From assembly GCF_000225505.1 (NCBI RefSeq), contig NZ_BACI01000021.1, positions 1 through 41,592 of the forward strand: a stretch of DNA of 41,592 nucleotides. The letters are read 5' to 3'. This document shows positions 1 through 10,254 of this stretch, one piece after another. The translations under genes were made by a program, and so were the position numbers. Numbering within the stretch: the stretch's first letter is position 1; every line of letters starts with the position of its first letter. The notes under the pieces were generated by a model. That model saw only the letters and a list, made by a program, of their open reading frames with translations, did no database searches and was not told the DNA's origin. Origin of the DNA: Gordonia alkanivorans NBRC 16433 (GTDB lineage Bacteria; Actinomycetota; Actinomycetes; Mycobacteriales; Mycobacteriaceae).

Positions 1-12
1 AGACCGGAAGCG

Positions 13-1029
13 TCAGCTGGCGTAGGCGCGCAGGCGCTCGGCACGATCGCCGGCGCGCAGCTTGCCCATGACCTCGCGCTCGATCTGACGCACGCGCTCG
101 CGCGACAGTCCGAACATGCGGCCGATCTGATCGAGGGTGCGCGGCTGGCCGTCGTCGAGGCCGTAGCGCATCCGGATGACCTGCTGCTCACGCTCGTCGA
201 GGGTTGCGAGGACCGCCCGGATGTCGGAGTGCAGGAGACCGGCGATGACGGCGTTCTCGGCGGAGGTGGCCTCGGCGTCCTCGATGAAGTCGCCCAGCGG
301 CGCCTCCTCGTCGCTACCGACCGGCATGTCGAGGCTCACCGGGTCGCGGCTGTGGTCGAGGAGGTCGGCGATCTTCTCGGCCGGGATGCCCGACTCGTTG
401 GCCAGTTCCTCGTCGGTGGCCTCGCGGCCGAGCTGCTGGTGGAGCTCACGCTTGATGCGGGCGAGCTTGTTCACCTGCTCGACGAGATGGACGGGGAGCC
501 GGATCGTGCGGCTCTGGTCGGCCATGCCGCGGGTGATGGCCTGACGAATCCACCATGTGGCGTACGTCGAGAACTTGAAGCCCTTGGCGTAGTCGAACTT
601 CTCCATGGCGCGGATCAGACCCAGGTTGCCCTCCTGGATGAGATCCAGGAGCGGCATGCCGCGACCGGTGTAACGCTTGGCCAGCGAGACGACGAGACGG
701 AGATTCGCCTCGAGCAGGTGGGCGCGTGCCGCCTCACCCTCGCGGACGATGGTCGCCAGGTCACGCTTCTTGGTGGCCGAGAGGCGCTTCTTGGTTGCCA
801 GGACGTGCTTGGCGTAGAGGCCGGCCTCGATCTGCTTGGCGAGTTCGACCTCCTGCTCTGCGTTGAGGAGAGCGGTGCGTCCGATCCCGTTGAGGTAGAC
901 GCGGACGAGGTCCGCGGCCGGCGACTGGGCGTCGAGATCCTGCTCCGTCATCGCCGGGCGGGTGCCCGGGGCGGCGGGATCGGCGAAACCTGTGGTCGGG
1001 GTCGAACGTGCAACTGTCGAGCGTGACAT
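13..1029 (-). CDS. sigB: RNA polymerase sigma factor SigB (group 2)
   Basis: Primary-like sigma-70 factor of 338 aa that directs RNA polymerase to general-stress and stationary-phase promoters. Region 1.2 starts near residue 31 ([16 protein letters not shown]), region 2 with the [20 protein letters not shown] core and the aromatic-rich -10 melting segment spans about 104-165, region 3 about 180-245, and region 4 with the -35 helix-turn-helix ([20 protein letters not shown]) is at the C-terminus. It lacks the long N-terminal region of SigA. I chose the ATG at 1029 because AGGAGG lies 4 nt upstream. A TTG at 1065 in the same frame overlaps the -10 of an ECF-type promoter, so it would lie upstream of the transcript start. 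Near-identity to mycobacterial SigB (Rv2710) makes the call very safe. Confidence 0.97.
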   Translation of the reverse strand: MSRSTVARSTPTTGFADPAAPGTRPAMTEQDLDAQSPAADLVRVYLNGIGRTALLNAEQEVELAKQIEAGLYAKHVLATKKRLSATKKRDLATIVREGEAARAHLLEANLRLVVSLAKRYTGRGMPLLDLIQEGNLGLIRAMEKFDYAKGFKFSTYATWWIRQAITRGMADQSRTIRLPVHLVEQVNKLARIKRELHQQLGREATDEELANESGIPAEKIADLLDHSRDPVSLDMPVGSDEEAPLGDFIEDAEATSAENAVIAGLLHSDIRAVLATLDEREQQVIRMRYGLDDGQPRTLDQIGRMFGLSRERVRQIEREVMGKLRAGDRAERLRAYAS

Positions 1030-1063
1030 GCGGCCTCCTGACTTGAATGCGTTCACTGGGTCC

Positions 1064-1090
1064 AACGTCCATGTGATGGCGATAGTTCCC
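1064..1090 (-). promoter_or_regulatory. ECF sigma (SigE/SigH-type) promoter of sigB
   Basis: On the minus strand GGGAACT is followed by a 16-nt spacer and CGTT, which matches the mycobacterial SigE consensus (GGAACY, 15-17 nt, CGTT). The predicted transcript start is near 1057, about 28 nt before the sigB ATG, with the Shine-Dalgarno in between. In M. tuberculosis sigB is transcribed by SigE and SigH; conserved control is inferred here from the motif alone. Confidence 0.8.
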
Positions 1091-1206
1091 GAAAGTCATT
1101 CGGCGCAAACCCGAAGGAGGCTTGGTGACCTGCGAAGACTTTCGCCGATTCGCAGGAGCGGCTGAGAAGTTGCTGAGATGTCGAACGCGGGGGAACCGCG
1201 AGCGCG

Positions 1207-1644
1207 TCAGTCGTCGGGATCGACGACGTGCCCCTCGACGGTTCCCCGGTCGAGTTGCTGATCGGTGTGCGAGAGGGCGGGCGGGCCGACGACGTGATGG
1301 TCGGCGCCGTACTTATAGTGCGGTACCTCGCCGCGCTTGCGGGGCGGGCGGTCGTTGGCGATCAGCACGGCCATCCACGGCAGCGGGATGGAGATGGCGA
1401 CGATGGCCAGGGCGAGGAGTCCGGAGCCGGTGATCGAGTAGGCGATGCCGGCGACTATCAGTGCGGGGACGCGGAACGCCATCATGATCAGGTACTTGCG
1501 CACCCGGGCCTTCTGCTGCGCTTCGAGCGAGTCCTGGGCGTCGGTGATCAGGAAGGTCTCGGCGGCCACGGCCGGGTGTTCCGACCTGCCGAATCGTCTC
1601 GAGTCCTCGTGGTGGTCGTGCGGCTGACGGCCGGTCGCGCCCAT
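1207..1644 (-). CDS. DUF3099 small membrane protein
   Basis: A 145-aa protein with a polar N-terminus and two closely spaced hydrophobic helices at about residues 58-100 (a segment beginning KYLIMMAFRVPALIVAGIAY and a second ending PLPWMAVLIAND), followed by a charged tail. This matches the actinobacterial DUF3099 family, found next to sigB in mycobacteria (Rv2709). Function is unknown. The ATG at 1644 is preceded by AAGGGA. It diverges from the DUF3039 gene, with 133 bp between the start codons. It is transcribed in the same direction as sigB, but the sigB ECF promoter separates them. Confidence 0.85.
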   Translation of the reverse strand: MGATGRQPHDHHEDSRRFGRSEHPAVAAETFLITDAQDSLEAQQKARVRKYLIMMAFRVPALIVAGIAYSITGSGLLALAIVAISIPLPWMAVLIANDRPPRKRGEVPHYKYGADHHVVGPPALSHTDQQLDRGTVEGHVVDPDD

Positions 1645-1777
1645 GGAATCCCTTTGTTCGAACACCCTCTCCACTGTCCCACTTTCGGTTGCTCATTGCA
1701 CTGACGGATTCCGGGCACCTGACGGCTGCCGCGGAGCAGCCTGTGCTTCGGGTTCCCCGGTGACGCACAATAGAGCA

Positions 1778-2050
1778 ATGGCAACTGAAACCATCGAACG
1801 CCCCGATCTCGACGAGTGGACCGACACCGAGACCGACGAGAGGTCCGACGCCGACGCCACCGACAGCAGTGACGACGACCGGCCCAAGTTCTTCCACTAC
1901 GTCAAGAAGGACAAGATCGCGGAGAGCGCCGTGATGGGCAGCCATGTGGTCGCGCTCTGCGGCGAGACCTTCCCGGTGACCCGTGCGGCCAAGCCGGGTT
2001 CGCCGGTGTGCCCGAAGTGCAAGAAGATCTACGCCAAGCTGCGCAAGTAG
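1778..2050 (+). CDS. DUF3039 small zinc-ribbon-like protein
   Basis: A 90-aa protein with a very acidic N-terminal third (many Asp/Glu/Thr) and a conserved C-terminal domain carrying KFFHYVKKDKIAESAVMG, a single Cys in VALCGETF, and CPKC near the end, which together could bind a metal ion. This is the DUF3039 family (Rv2708c type), of unknown function and confined to actinobacteria. The ATG at 1778 fits the family start. CACAAT lies 6 nt upstream and could serve as a -10 for a leaderless transcript, but there is no good Shine-Dalgarno. Confidence 0.87.
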   Translation: MATETIERPDLDEWTDTETDERSDADATDSSDDDRPKFFHYVKKDKIAESAVMGSHVVALCGETFPVTRAAKPGSPVCPKCKKIYAKLRK

Positions 2051-2071
2051 CGAGGGGGTCGCCGGGACCGG

Positions 2072-3336
2072 TCAGTCGCTCTCGCGGTCGCGCGTGGGAC
2101 GTCGGATCGGTCCCGACGACAACCGGTCGGGAATCGTCTTGAGCTGGCCGGTGAAGTCGGAGGTCTGCGAGTTGACCCAGTGCCGGACCTGGGTCGTCGT
2201 GGACGCCTTGGCCGGCCAGAACTGTTGCACCGCCGCGTTGAACTCGGCCCCGATGACGATGCCGAAGCCGAGCGAGAAGGTGAACAGCAGGAAGGCGATC
2301 GGTGTCGCCAGCGCCCCGTATGACACGCCCGCCTCGGTGATCTTCGTCAGGTAGATGCGCAGCACGTAGCTGGCGACCCAGAAGAACACGCCCGCGACGA
2401 TCGCGCCGCCGATGAGCCGGTGCCACGGCAGCGGATTGGGCAGGGCCAGGTGGTAGAGCGTGGTGAGCACGAACAGCAGGAGCACCGCGACGAACGGGAA
2501 ATAGCCGAAGTCGATGAGTGTGGTCACGAACGACCCCCAGACTCCGGGACGATCGCCCGCAGATAGTTCGGTCCGAGTGCGACCAGCGGCAGCAGGAACA
2601 CCGCCACGAACAGGAAGCCGACGTAGAGGAACAGCGCGAAGAACCGCTGCCACACCGGATGCCGGACCTCGTGCTGATCGTGCGCCTTGGCGATGGAGGC
2701 GATGAAACACGACATCGCCGACGAGCCGGCCCACAGCGACAGGATGAAGCCGACCGACATGAGTCCGATGCGGCCCCGTCCCAGGACGCTGTCCACGGTC
2801 GGGGTGATCAGGTCGTCGACGACCGTCTCGGTGAAGGTGCGCTGCGCGAACTCGATGATGCGGTCGTAGACGATGTCGACGGTGCCGGGTCCGAACCAGC
2901 CCGCGACGTAACCGACCGAGCCGAGGAGCCCGAGCAGCAGCGGGGGCAGCGAAAGCGCCTGCCAGAACGCGGCCTGCGCCGCCCAGCCGATGATCCCGTC
3001 GTCCCAGGACTTCACGATCGTCCGCCACACCACCCGGTGCATGTTGGGTAGGACCGGGGGACCGGGTTCGTTCTCGGCGTCGTCCGAATCCGAAGCCGCC
3101 TTCGCGCCGTTCGCCGGGACGGGCTCGTCGACTCCCTCGGGCTTCTCCGGCCGGTCGTGCACGACCGCGACGTCACGGGAGGCGGGTGCGGTGACGCCGG
3201 GGATTTCGGTGTCGCCGGCGAGCGGGGCCGGCCGGCGCGGCGTCCGGATCGTCGTGTCGAGCGGAGCGGTCACCGCGCTCGACGGATTCGGGCGCACGGC
3301 AGCCACCGGCGACGTCGCGTCGTCGGTCAGTGGCAC
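2072..3336 (-). pseudogene. YihY/BrkB-family membrane protein, frameshifted
   Basis: Integral membrane protein of the YihY/YhjD (BrkB) family, the Rv2707 equivalent. The first part runs from a GTG at 3336 (AAAGAGGAA upstream): a Pro/Ala-rich cytoplasmic segment, the family signature SWDDGIIGWAAQAAFWQALSLPP, then several helices. It stops early at 2524. The rest of the protein (WGSFVTTLIDFGYFPFVAVL onward, ending RDRESD) continues in another frame to 2072. The expected junction is IVPES-WGSFVT. One base is missing around 2539-2546, next to a run of five G on the minus strand. The total length of 1265 nt is one short of a whole number of codons. It is either a genuine pseudogene or a sequencing error; everything else in the protein looks conserved. 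Confidence 0.85.
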
Positions 3337-3604
3337 CGGATTCCTCTTTCGCGTTGTGATGAGTTCAATATCCCCGATCGAAGGCCGTAAAGGGTACCCG
3401 GGTCACCAGGCGCGTCGTTCGGAGCGACCACACGGTGATGTCCGCGTCGGTGTCGGCGAGCCGCGGCGAGGGGGTGTCGCGATGCGGGTGCGGGGGCGGC
3501 CCGGCGGTACGATTGCCGGGTCCCCTTCGGCGCGGGTCCTCCCAACGCGAGGGGTCATTTCATGCCCGGTAGGGAATCCGTACGCCGTCAGGAGCAACAC
3601 ACAC

Positions 3605-5362
3605 GTGACGTCCGCCGAACCCTCCACCAGCAGTGCCGATGCGTCGGGAACCGCCGCTCCCAATCTCGGGTCGCTCCGTGCCTGGCAGCGCCGTGCGCTG
3701 ACCAAGTACCTGACGCGCAGGCCGAAGGACTTCCTCGCGGTGGCGACGCCCGGCGCCGGCAAGACGACGTTCGGCCTGCGTGTCGCCCGCGAACTGCTCG
3801 ACGATCGGACTGTCGAACAGATCACCGTCGTGGCGCCCACCGAGCACCTCAAGCACCAGTGGGCCGAGGCGGCCGCGCGCGTGGGTATCGCCCTGGACTC
3901 GCATTTCTCGAACTCGGCCGGACAGACCAGCTCCGACTACAACGGCGTCGTCCTCACCTACGCCCAGGTGGCCGCGCACCCGACCAAGCACCGGGTCCGC
4001 ACCGAGAACCGCCGCACCCTGGTCATCCTCGACGAGATCCACCACGGCGGTGACGCCAAGTCGTGGGGTGATGCGATCCGCGAGGCCTTCGACGACGCGG
4101 AACGCCGCCTGCTGCTCACCGGTACGCCGTTCCGCTCCGACGACTCGCCGATCCCGTTCGTCGTCTACGAGGCCGAGGCCGGCGGACACCAGCGCTCCAA
4201 GGCCGACCACACCTACGGCTACGCCGACGCGCTGAAGGACGGCGTCGTCCGTCCGGTGGTGTTCCTGGCGTACTCCGGCGAGGCGAGCTGGCGGACCAGC
4301 GCGGGCGAGGAGTTCACCGCGCGTCTCGGTGAGCCGTTGTCGGCCGAGCACACCGCGCGCGCCTGGCGGACCGCCCTCGACCCGCACGGTGATTGGATTC
4401 CGGCGGTCCTCACCGCCGCGCACACCCGACTCGGCCAGCTGCGTGCCAGCGGGATGCCCGATGCCGGCGGCCTGGTCATCGCGACCGACCAGTCGACCGC
4501 CCGCGACTACGCCGAACTGCTCACCGCCATCACCGGCAAGCAACCGACTCTGGTCCTCTCCGACGACCCCAAGTCCTCCTCCCGGATCGCCGAGTTCTCC
4601 GCGTCGAAGGACGAGTGGATGATCGCGGTGCGCATGGTGTCCGAGGGCGTCGACGTGCCGCGGCTCGCGGTCGGCGTGTACGCCACCAGCTCGTCGACCC
4701 CGCTGTTCTTCGCGCAGGCGATCGGTCGCTTCGTGCGATCGCGGCGCCCCGGCGAGACCGCGAGCGTGTTCCTGCCGTCGGTCCCCGTGCTGCTCGACCT
4801 CGCCAGCCAGATGGAGGCCCAGCGCGACCACGTCCTCGGCAAGCCGCACCGCGAGAGCGACGGCCTCGACGACCAGCTGCTCATCGACGCGAACAAGCAG
4901 AAGGACGAACCGGGGGAGGACGAGCCGGCGTTCCAGTCGCTGCACGCCGACGCCGAACTCGACCAGGTGATCTTCGACGGAGCGTCGTTCGGCACCGCCA
5001 CCTTCGCCGGCAGCGATGAGGAATCGGACTACCTCGGCCTGCCCGGACTCCTCGACGCCGATCAGGTGCGCGCTCTGCTGCAGAAGCGCCAGGCCGAACA
5101 GGTCGTCGCCCGGTCGACCCCGGCGGCCGAGCCCAAGTCGGAAACCCCTGATCCCGGTCGTGCGCCCGGTACCACCGGGGAGAACCTGCACGCGCTGCGC
5201 AAGGAACTCAACACCCTGGTCGCCATGCACCACCACCGCACCGGGAAGCCCCACGGCATGGTGCACAACGAGCTCCGAACCCGGCTGGGTGGTCCGCCGA
5301 CCGCGATGGCCACCGCCGAGCAGCTCAAAGAACGTATCGCCGCGCTGCGGACGTGGCGCTGA
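3605..5362 (+). CDS. DEAD/DEAH-box superfamily 2 helicase
   Basis: A 585-aa SF2 helicase or translocase. Visible motifs: LRAWQRRAL (Q-like), Walker A TPGAGKTTF (about residues 54-62), motif II DEIHH (about 144), motif III LLTGTPF, and the second RecA domain with motif VI AIGRFVRSRR (about 375). After about residue 420 there is an acidic linker and a conserved C-terminal tail containing HHHRTGKPHGMVHNELRTRL and GGPPTA. It resembles helicases found in many actinobacteria. The substrate is unknown, and I see no nuclease or methylase partner next to it. The GTG at 3605 is preceded by AGGAG at 10 nt. The gene ends at a strong bidirectional terminator. Confidence 0.88.
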   Translation: MTSAEPSTSSADASGTAAPNLGSLRAWQRRALTKYLTRRPKDFLAVATPGAGKTTFGLRVARELLDDRTVEQITVVAPTEHLKHQWAEAAARVGIALDSHFSNSAGQTSSDYNGVVLTYAQVAAHPTKHRVRTENRRTLVILDEIHHGGDAKSWGDAIREAFDDAERRLLLTGTPFRSDDSPIPFVVYEAEAGGHQRSKADHTYGYADALKDGVVRPVVFLAYSGEASWRTSAGEEFTARLGEPLSAEHTARAWRTALDPHGDWIPAVLTAAHTRLGQLRASGMPDAGGLVIATDQSTARDYAELLTAITGKQPTLVLSDDPKSSSRIAEFSASKDEWMIAVRMVSEGVDVPRLAVGVYATSSSTPLFFAQAIGRFVRSRRPGETASVFLPSVPVLLDLASQMEAQRDHVLGKPHRESDGLDDQLLIDANKQKDEPGEDEPAFQSLHADAELDQVIFDGASFGTATFAGSDEESDYLGLPGLLDADQVRALLQKRQAEQVVARSTPAAEPKSETPDPGRAPGTTGENLHALRKELNTLVAMHHHRTGKPHGMVHNELRTRLGGPPTAMATAEQLKERIAALRTWR

Positions 5363-5382
5363 GCGCCCTCGGGGACCCGAAC

Positions 5383-5423
5383 ATGAGAGAACCCGGCCGG
5401 ATGTTCCGGCCGGGTTCTCTCAT
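5383..5423. terminator. Bidirectional intrinsic terminator
   Basis: A perfect 19-bp inverted repeat with a 3-nt loop (TGT): ATGAGAGAACCCGGCCGGA and its exact complement. It lies between the convergent helicase (+) and zinc-ribbon gene (-), so it can terminate both; there are short T/A-rich bases at the stem foot rather than a long U tract. Confidence 0.88.
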
Positions 5424-5457
5424 CGTCTGGGGCTCGCCCGTCAGGCCATGACGAGTG

Positions 5458-5667
5458 TCAGACCAGTTCGCCCTCGGCTTCGACCACGGTGGCGCTGAGC
5501 TCCACCAGTCGGGCTTCGTGCTCGTTGAAGTGATGACGGCAGAAGAGAAGCTCGCCGCCCTTGGGCAGGACGGCACGTACCTTGGCTGCGGCACCGCAGC
5601 GATCACAGCGATCGGCGGCGGTGAGCGGTAGGTAGATCGGGGCTGTGGTGGTGGCGATGTCAGTCAT
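5458..5667 (-). CDS. Small zinc-ribbon protein (DUF7455-like)
   Basis: A 69-aa protein. After a short Thr/Ala N-terminus it has DRCDRCGAAAKVRA, then FCRHHFNEHE, so CxxC and CxxH pairs spaced like a single treble-clef or zinc-ribbon knuckle, and a Glu/Val-rich C-terminal helix. It matches the small actinobacterial proteins encoded directly downstream of or near sigA (DUF7455). Function is unknown; a role in transcription or translation is only suggested by the fold and position. The ATG at 5667 has GGAGGAACA immediately upstream. It points away from the helicase and shares the bidirectional terminator. Confidence 0.82.
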   Translation of the reverse strand: MTDIATTTAPIYLPLTAADRCDRCGAAAKVRAVLPKGGELLFCRHHFNEHEARLVELSATVVEAEGELV

Positions 5668-5893
5668 TGTTCCTCCGTCCCGGTCCGGCGCCGGTATCCG
5701 GACGCCTTCCCTTCGAGCCGACACATCCGGGCGATGCGTCAAACCTCACTCTGTCAGACGCTCGGCGGCTTCGTATTGTTCCGGCAGGTGCTATCGGTGT
5801 GTCGTCACTCACCGTTAACCCCAGGCAACAATCCGACAACGTCTCCCGGAATCAGCCGTCCGGGGTCGGCGACCGGTTTTCCGGAGTGCGGAA

Positions 5894-7306
<1,413 letters not shown>

Positions 7307-7427
7307 GTACAACCTTTCGAACTTCTCTTCAGCGGAGTCTTTGTCGGGTCCCGTGAGACGTGACACGGCAGCACGAGCCGCCGTGGACAAGGGCTTGGTT
7401 TCTCGGTTCAGATGACCGGTGACGACC

Positions 7428-7433
7428 ATTGTA
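7428..7433 (-). promoter_or_regulatory. Likely -10 box of sigA (TACAAT)
   Basis: TACAAT on the minus strand, 5/6 match to the sigma-A -10, with no convincing -35. Transcription would start near 7421, giving a leader of about 115 nt before the GTG start of sigA. It overlaps the alternative ATG at 7429, which argues against that start. Confidence 0.5.
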
Positions 7434-7485
7434 ACGACATCGGCTCGCCCGATGTGACAAAGCCCTGGTCAATCGACGCGGCGGC

Positions 7486-8274
7486 CTAGGTTTTGATGCC
7501 CTGTGAGACCGCCATCGCCGCGCCCACGATACCGGCGGTGTTCAGCAGCGTGGCGGGCACGACCGGGGTCTTGTTGGTGAGCAGGGGAATCCACTTGTCG
7601 GCCTTGCGGCTGATGCCGCCGCCGGCGATGAACAGCTTGGGCCAGAACAGCGCCTCGTAGGCCTTGAGGACGTCGGACACCTTCTCGGTCCATTTCTCGT
7701 AGGACCAGTCCTTCTCCTCCTTGATCCGCGACGACGCCTGGTGCTCGGCCTCCTTCTTGCCGACCTGCATGTGACCCAGCTCGGTGTTGGGCACGAGGTT
7801 GCCGTTGATGAGGATCGCTGAGCCGATGCCGGTGCCGAACGTCAGCAGCATCACCACGCCGTCGACGCCCTTGCCCGCGCCGTAGGCGTCCTCGGCCATC
7901 CCGGCCGCGTCGGCGTCGTTGAGCACCGAGACCGCGCGCCCGCCGAGGTGGCGGCTGAACAGCTCGTAGACGTCGGTGCCGATCCACGCCTCGTCGATGT
8001 TCGCGGCGGTCCGCATGATGCCCTCGGTGACCACGCCCGGCAGGGTGATGCCGACCGGACCGGCCCAGTCGAAGTGGGCGACGACCTCGGCGACCGCGGC
8101 GGCGACCGCCTCCGGGGTGGCCGGCTGCGGGGTGAGCACCTTGAATCGCTCGCCGACGAGTTCGCCGGTGTCGAGATCCACGATGCCGCCCTTGATCCCG
8201 GAGCCGCCGACGTCGACGCCGAAGCCCGGATTCCTGGGGGTCGGCGAGCTGTCGTTGGCGGGCGTGTCGGTCAT
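7486..8274 (-). CDS. ppgK: Polyphosphate glucokinase
   Basis: A 262-aa ROK-family kinase that phosphorylates glucose using polyphosphate (and ATP), feeding glycolysis in the cytoplasm. The phosphate-binding motif [10 protein letters not shown] lies at about residues 21-30, TLPGVV and the catalytic Asp motif [11 protein letters not shown] are in the middle, followed by [11 protein letters not shown] and the [12 protein letters not shown] segment typical of actinobacterial PpgK (Rv2702). The length equals the family norm. The ATG at 8274 has AAGGGGA upstream. It is divergent from the inositol-phosphatase gene and upstream of sigA on the same strand, as in mycobacteria. Confidence 0.95.
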   Translation of the reverse strand: MTDTPANDSSPTPRNPGFGVDVGGSGIKGGIVDLDTGELVGERFKVLTPQPATPEAVAAAVAEVVAHFDWAGPVGITLPGVVTEGIMRTAANIDEAWIGTDVYELFSRHLGGRAVSVLNDADAAGMAEDAYGAGKGVDGVVMLLTFGTGIGSAILINGNLVPNTELGHMQVGKKEAEHQASSRIKEEKDWSYEKWTEKVSDVLKAYEALFWPKLFIAGGGISRKADKWIPLLTNKTPVVPATLLNTAGIVGAAMAVSQGIKT

Positions 8275-8405
8275 GGCGGAGTCCCCTTCGGCGGCCGGCG
8301 GTGATCGACATCAGGCTATCGGCGCCCGCCGCCGCACGCGCGGCATCCCTCCAGATGCGTTGCTTCGCCTCACCGGTGAACGGTCCCGGCCGCCGATGTG
8401 CTGAC

Positions 8406-9266
8406 ATGGAACACGTGGATCAGACAATTCCGGTGGACGAACTGGCCGCCATCGCGGTGGACGTGGCGCAGGAGGCGGCCGCCCACGTGCGACGCCGCCG
8501 ACCCGAATTGTTCGGTGCGACACCGGCACTTAACCCGGTGTCGACGAAGTCGACGGAAACCGATCCGGTCACCGTCGCCGACACCGAGACCGAACGCCTC
8601 ATCCGGCAGCTCCTGCACCAGGCGCGGCCCGACGACGAGGTCCTGGGGGAGGAGCACGGCGGGAGTCGTGCCGTCCCGTCCGGTGTGCGCTGGGTGGTCG
8701 ACCCCATCGACGGCACGGTCAACTTCATGTACGGCGTCCCCGCCTACGCGGTGTCGCTGGCGGCGCAGGTCGACGGCCGCTCGGTCGCCGGTGTCGTCGT
8801 CGACGTGGCGCGCGAGGTCGTCTACGGGGCCGCTCTGGGCGGCGGTGCCTGGGTCGCCGACGGTGACGGCGACCGAGTGCCGCTGCGCTGCAATCCTGTC
8901 GACCGTGCGGAACTCGCCCTCGTGGCAACGGGTTTCGGTTACGCAGCCGACCGTCGGCGCGCGCAGGGACGGATCGTCGCGGAGCTGCTCCCGAAGGTGC
9001 GGGACATCCGGCGGATCGGTGCCGCGGCGCTCGATCTGTGCATGGTGGCCTCCGGCGCGGTCGACGCCCATTACGAACACGGCCTGAGTCCCTGGGACTG
9101 GGCTGCGGGCGGTCTCATCGCCGCCGAGGCGGGTGCGGTCGTGGTGACCCCGCCGCCGGACTCCCGGGCGGACGAGGGGCACATCACCGTGGCCGTCGCA
9201 CCGGGTATCGCCGACGAGTTCCTCGGACTGCTGGACGAGGTCGGGGCGCGGGAACCGCTGGTCTAG
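8406..9266 (+). CDS. suhB: Inositol-1-monophosphatase family protein (SuhB-like)
   Basis: A 286-aa Mg-dependent phosphatase of the IMPase superfamily, which would hydrolyse inositol 1-phosphate (needed for phosphatidylinositol and mycothiol) or a related sugar phosphate. Metal ligands are visible: GEEHGG (about residue 80), DPIDGTVNF (about 99-107) and WDWAAGGLIAAEAG near the C-terminus. It is the positional match of suhB (Rv2701). The start is uncertain: the ATG at 8406 has no clear Shine-Dalgarno, and GTG codons at 8415 and 8433 are alternatives. The 3' end converges with cei, 7 bp apart, with no terminator hairpin visible. Confidence 0.9.
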   Translation: MEHVDQTIPVDELAAIAVDVAQEAAAHVRRRRPELFGATPALNPVSTKSTETDPVTVADTETERLIRQLLHQARPDDEVLGEEHGGSRAVPSGVRWVVDPIDGTVNFMYGVPAYAVSLAAQVDGRSVAGVVVDVAREVVYGAALGGGAWVADGDGDRVPLRCNPVDRAELALVATGFGYAADRRRAQGRIVAELLPKVRDIRRIGAAALDLCMVASGAVDAHYEHGLSPWDWAAGGLIAAEAGAVVVTPPPDSRADEGHITVAVAPGIADEFLGLLDEVGAREPLV

Positions 9267-9273
9267 GACGAAC

Positions 9274-9966
9274 TCAGCACGGGGCCGAGTGGACCGCCTT
9301 CACCAGGGCGGGATCGGCACCGGTCTCGAGGTTGGTGGGATCGGCCGACCGCAGTGCCTCGAGCGCCGCCTGCGCGTCCTGGGAGAGCTCACCACCCGAG
9401 TGGTAGGTACCGAGTGCGACGTCGACCGCGGTACCCCGGCGTCCGTCGTCGACGAGCTGCGCGCAGGGGAACGCCAGCCAGGCGGCCGCGGCGGAGGCGC
9501 GGCCCGCAGGACCGAACCGGATCTGCGCCACGCAGTTGAGATCGCGGTTGACGTAGACGGGATCGTCGGCGAACGGGGTGTCGACGGCCGGCGTGAAGCC
9601 CTGGGCCGCGAGGTCCTCGGACACCGATCGGGCAGCGCCTCGTTCCTCGGAGGCGTTGAGGACGCGGACCTGGAAGGTCGACAGGGCGGCGGGTGCGACC
9701 TCCAGCATCTCGTCGCGGGGGACCGGGGTGAGGGCCGGCGGCTCCGCCGGCTCCGGCGCGCCGGCCTCCGTGGCGGTTGCCGGGGACGGCTGATTACAAG
9801 CCGTGGGGACCGATTCGCTGTCGTCGCTGCCGAGCACGACCGCCCAGACGATCACGCCGAGGACCATGAGGACCACCACCGTGATGATCGCCGGGGCATA
9901 CCGGCGGCGCGGGTACGGGCGGCCCTGTTCGTCGGTCGGGTAGCCGGTCGTAATCTTCGAGACCAC
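9274..9966 (-). CDS. cei: Envelope integrity protein Cei (LytR_C domain)
   Basis: A 230-aa membrane-anchored protein. It has a basic, Pro/Tyr/Arg-rich cytoplasmic N-terminus, one transmembrane helix at about residues 25-47 (AIITVVVLMVLGVIVWAVVL), a Pro/Ala-rich linker and an extracytoplasmic LytR_C-type domain (VRVLNASEERGAARSVSEDLAAQGF). Three Cys residues in the outside domain (NQ-preceding Cys, NCVAQ, FPCAQL, plus terminal Cys) suggest disulfides. It is the equivalent of Rv2700 (cei), which in mycobacteria is needed for envelope integrity and virulence. The GTG at 9966 has AGGAG about 10 nt upstream; a GTG at 9984 is possible but has a weaker site. Confidence 0.88.
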   Translation of the reverse strand: MVSKITTGYPTDEQGRPYPRRRYAPAIITVVVLMVLGVIVWAVVLGSDDSESVPTACNQPSPATATEAGAPEPAEPPALTPVPRDEMLEVAPAALSTFQVRVLNASEERGAARSVSEDLAAQGFTPAVDTPFADDPVYVNRDLNCVAQIRFGPAGRASAAAAWLAFPCAQLVDDGRRGTAVDVALGTYHSGGELSQDAQAALEALRSADPTNLETGADPALVKAVHSAPC

Positions 9967-10164
9967 CGTGGAACGACTCCTCACTGGGGAAACTCACGAG
10001 CGGGTGTACTGCACCGGGAACGACGCCCCGCGCGATCTCCGCAACACTCTAGAGGGTCGATCGCGCCGCGGGTGCGAGCCTCGCCGCCGGTGCCGTGTCG
10101 TGACCTCACCTACGGGCCCGACCTGCGTCAAACGCCCGATTTCGGACAAATTCGCGGTGCCGCA

Positions 10165-10193
10165 TTGACGATTGACTGGACGTGGTCTATTCT
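10165..10193 (+). promoter_or_regulatory. Sigma-A promoter upstream of DUF4193
   Basis: TTGACG, a 17-nt spacer, then TATTCT: 4/6 or better at both boxes with ideal spacing. The transcript start would be near 10200, leaving a long leader (about 210 nt) before the DUF4193 start codon. Confidence 0.65.
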
Positions 10194-10238
10194 TCGGGCG
10201 CTCGCGCTTCCAGACTCGGGGTGCAGCCGACATCGAAC

Positions 10239-10254
10239 CGTGACCGAAGTCACA
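10239..10254. promoter_or_regulatory. CRP/GlxR-like binding site
   Basis: CGTGA-CCGAAG-TCACA, a 9/10 match to the TGTGA-N6-TCACA consensus of cAMP-responsive Crp (Rv3676) and GlxR. Its centre lies about 46 bp downstream of the start predicted from the promoter at 10165-10193, a position that would favour repression. The same bases could also form a small RNA hairpin with a CGAA loop. Confidence 0.45.

Noticed and set aside
1030..1065. Longer SigB starting at TTG 1065
   Set aside because: The TTG falls inside the -10 of the ECF promoter, so it would not be on the transcript; AGGAGG fits the ATG at 1029.
2524..2560. YihY break considered as programmed frameshifting
   Set aside because: There is no slippery heptamer with a following pseudoknot that I can see, the family does not use one, and a similar single-base loss occurs in two unrelated genes nearby.
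3560..5266. 568-codon open frame antisense to the helicase
   Set aside because: Same reason: the helicase motifs are on the plus strand and the antisense composition is that of a shadow.
7307..7429. Longer SigA starting at ATG 7429
   Set aside because: No ribosome site, overlaps a TACAAT -10, and adds a segment unlike known SigA N-termini.
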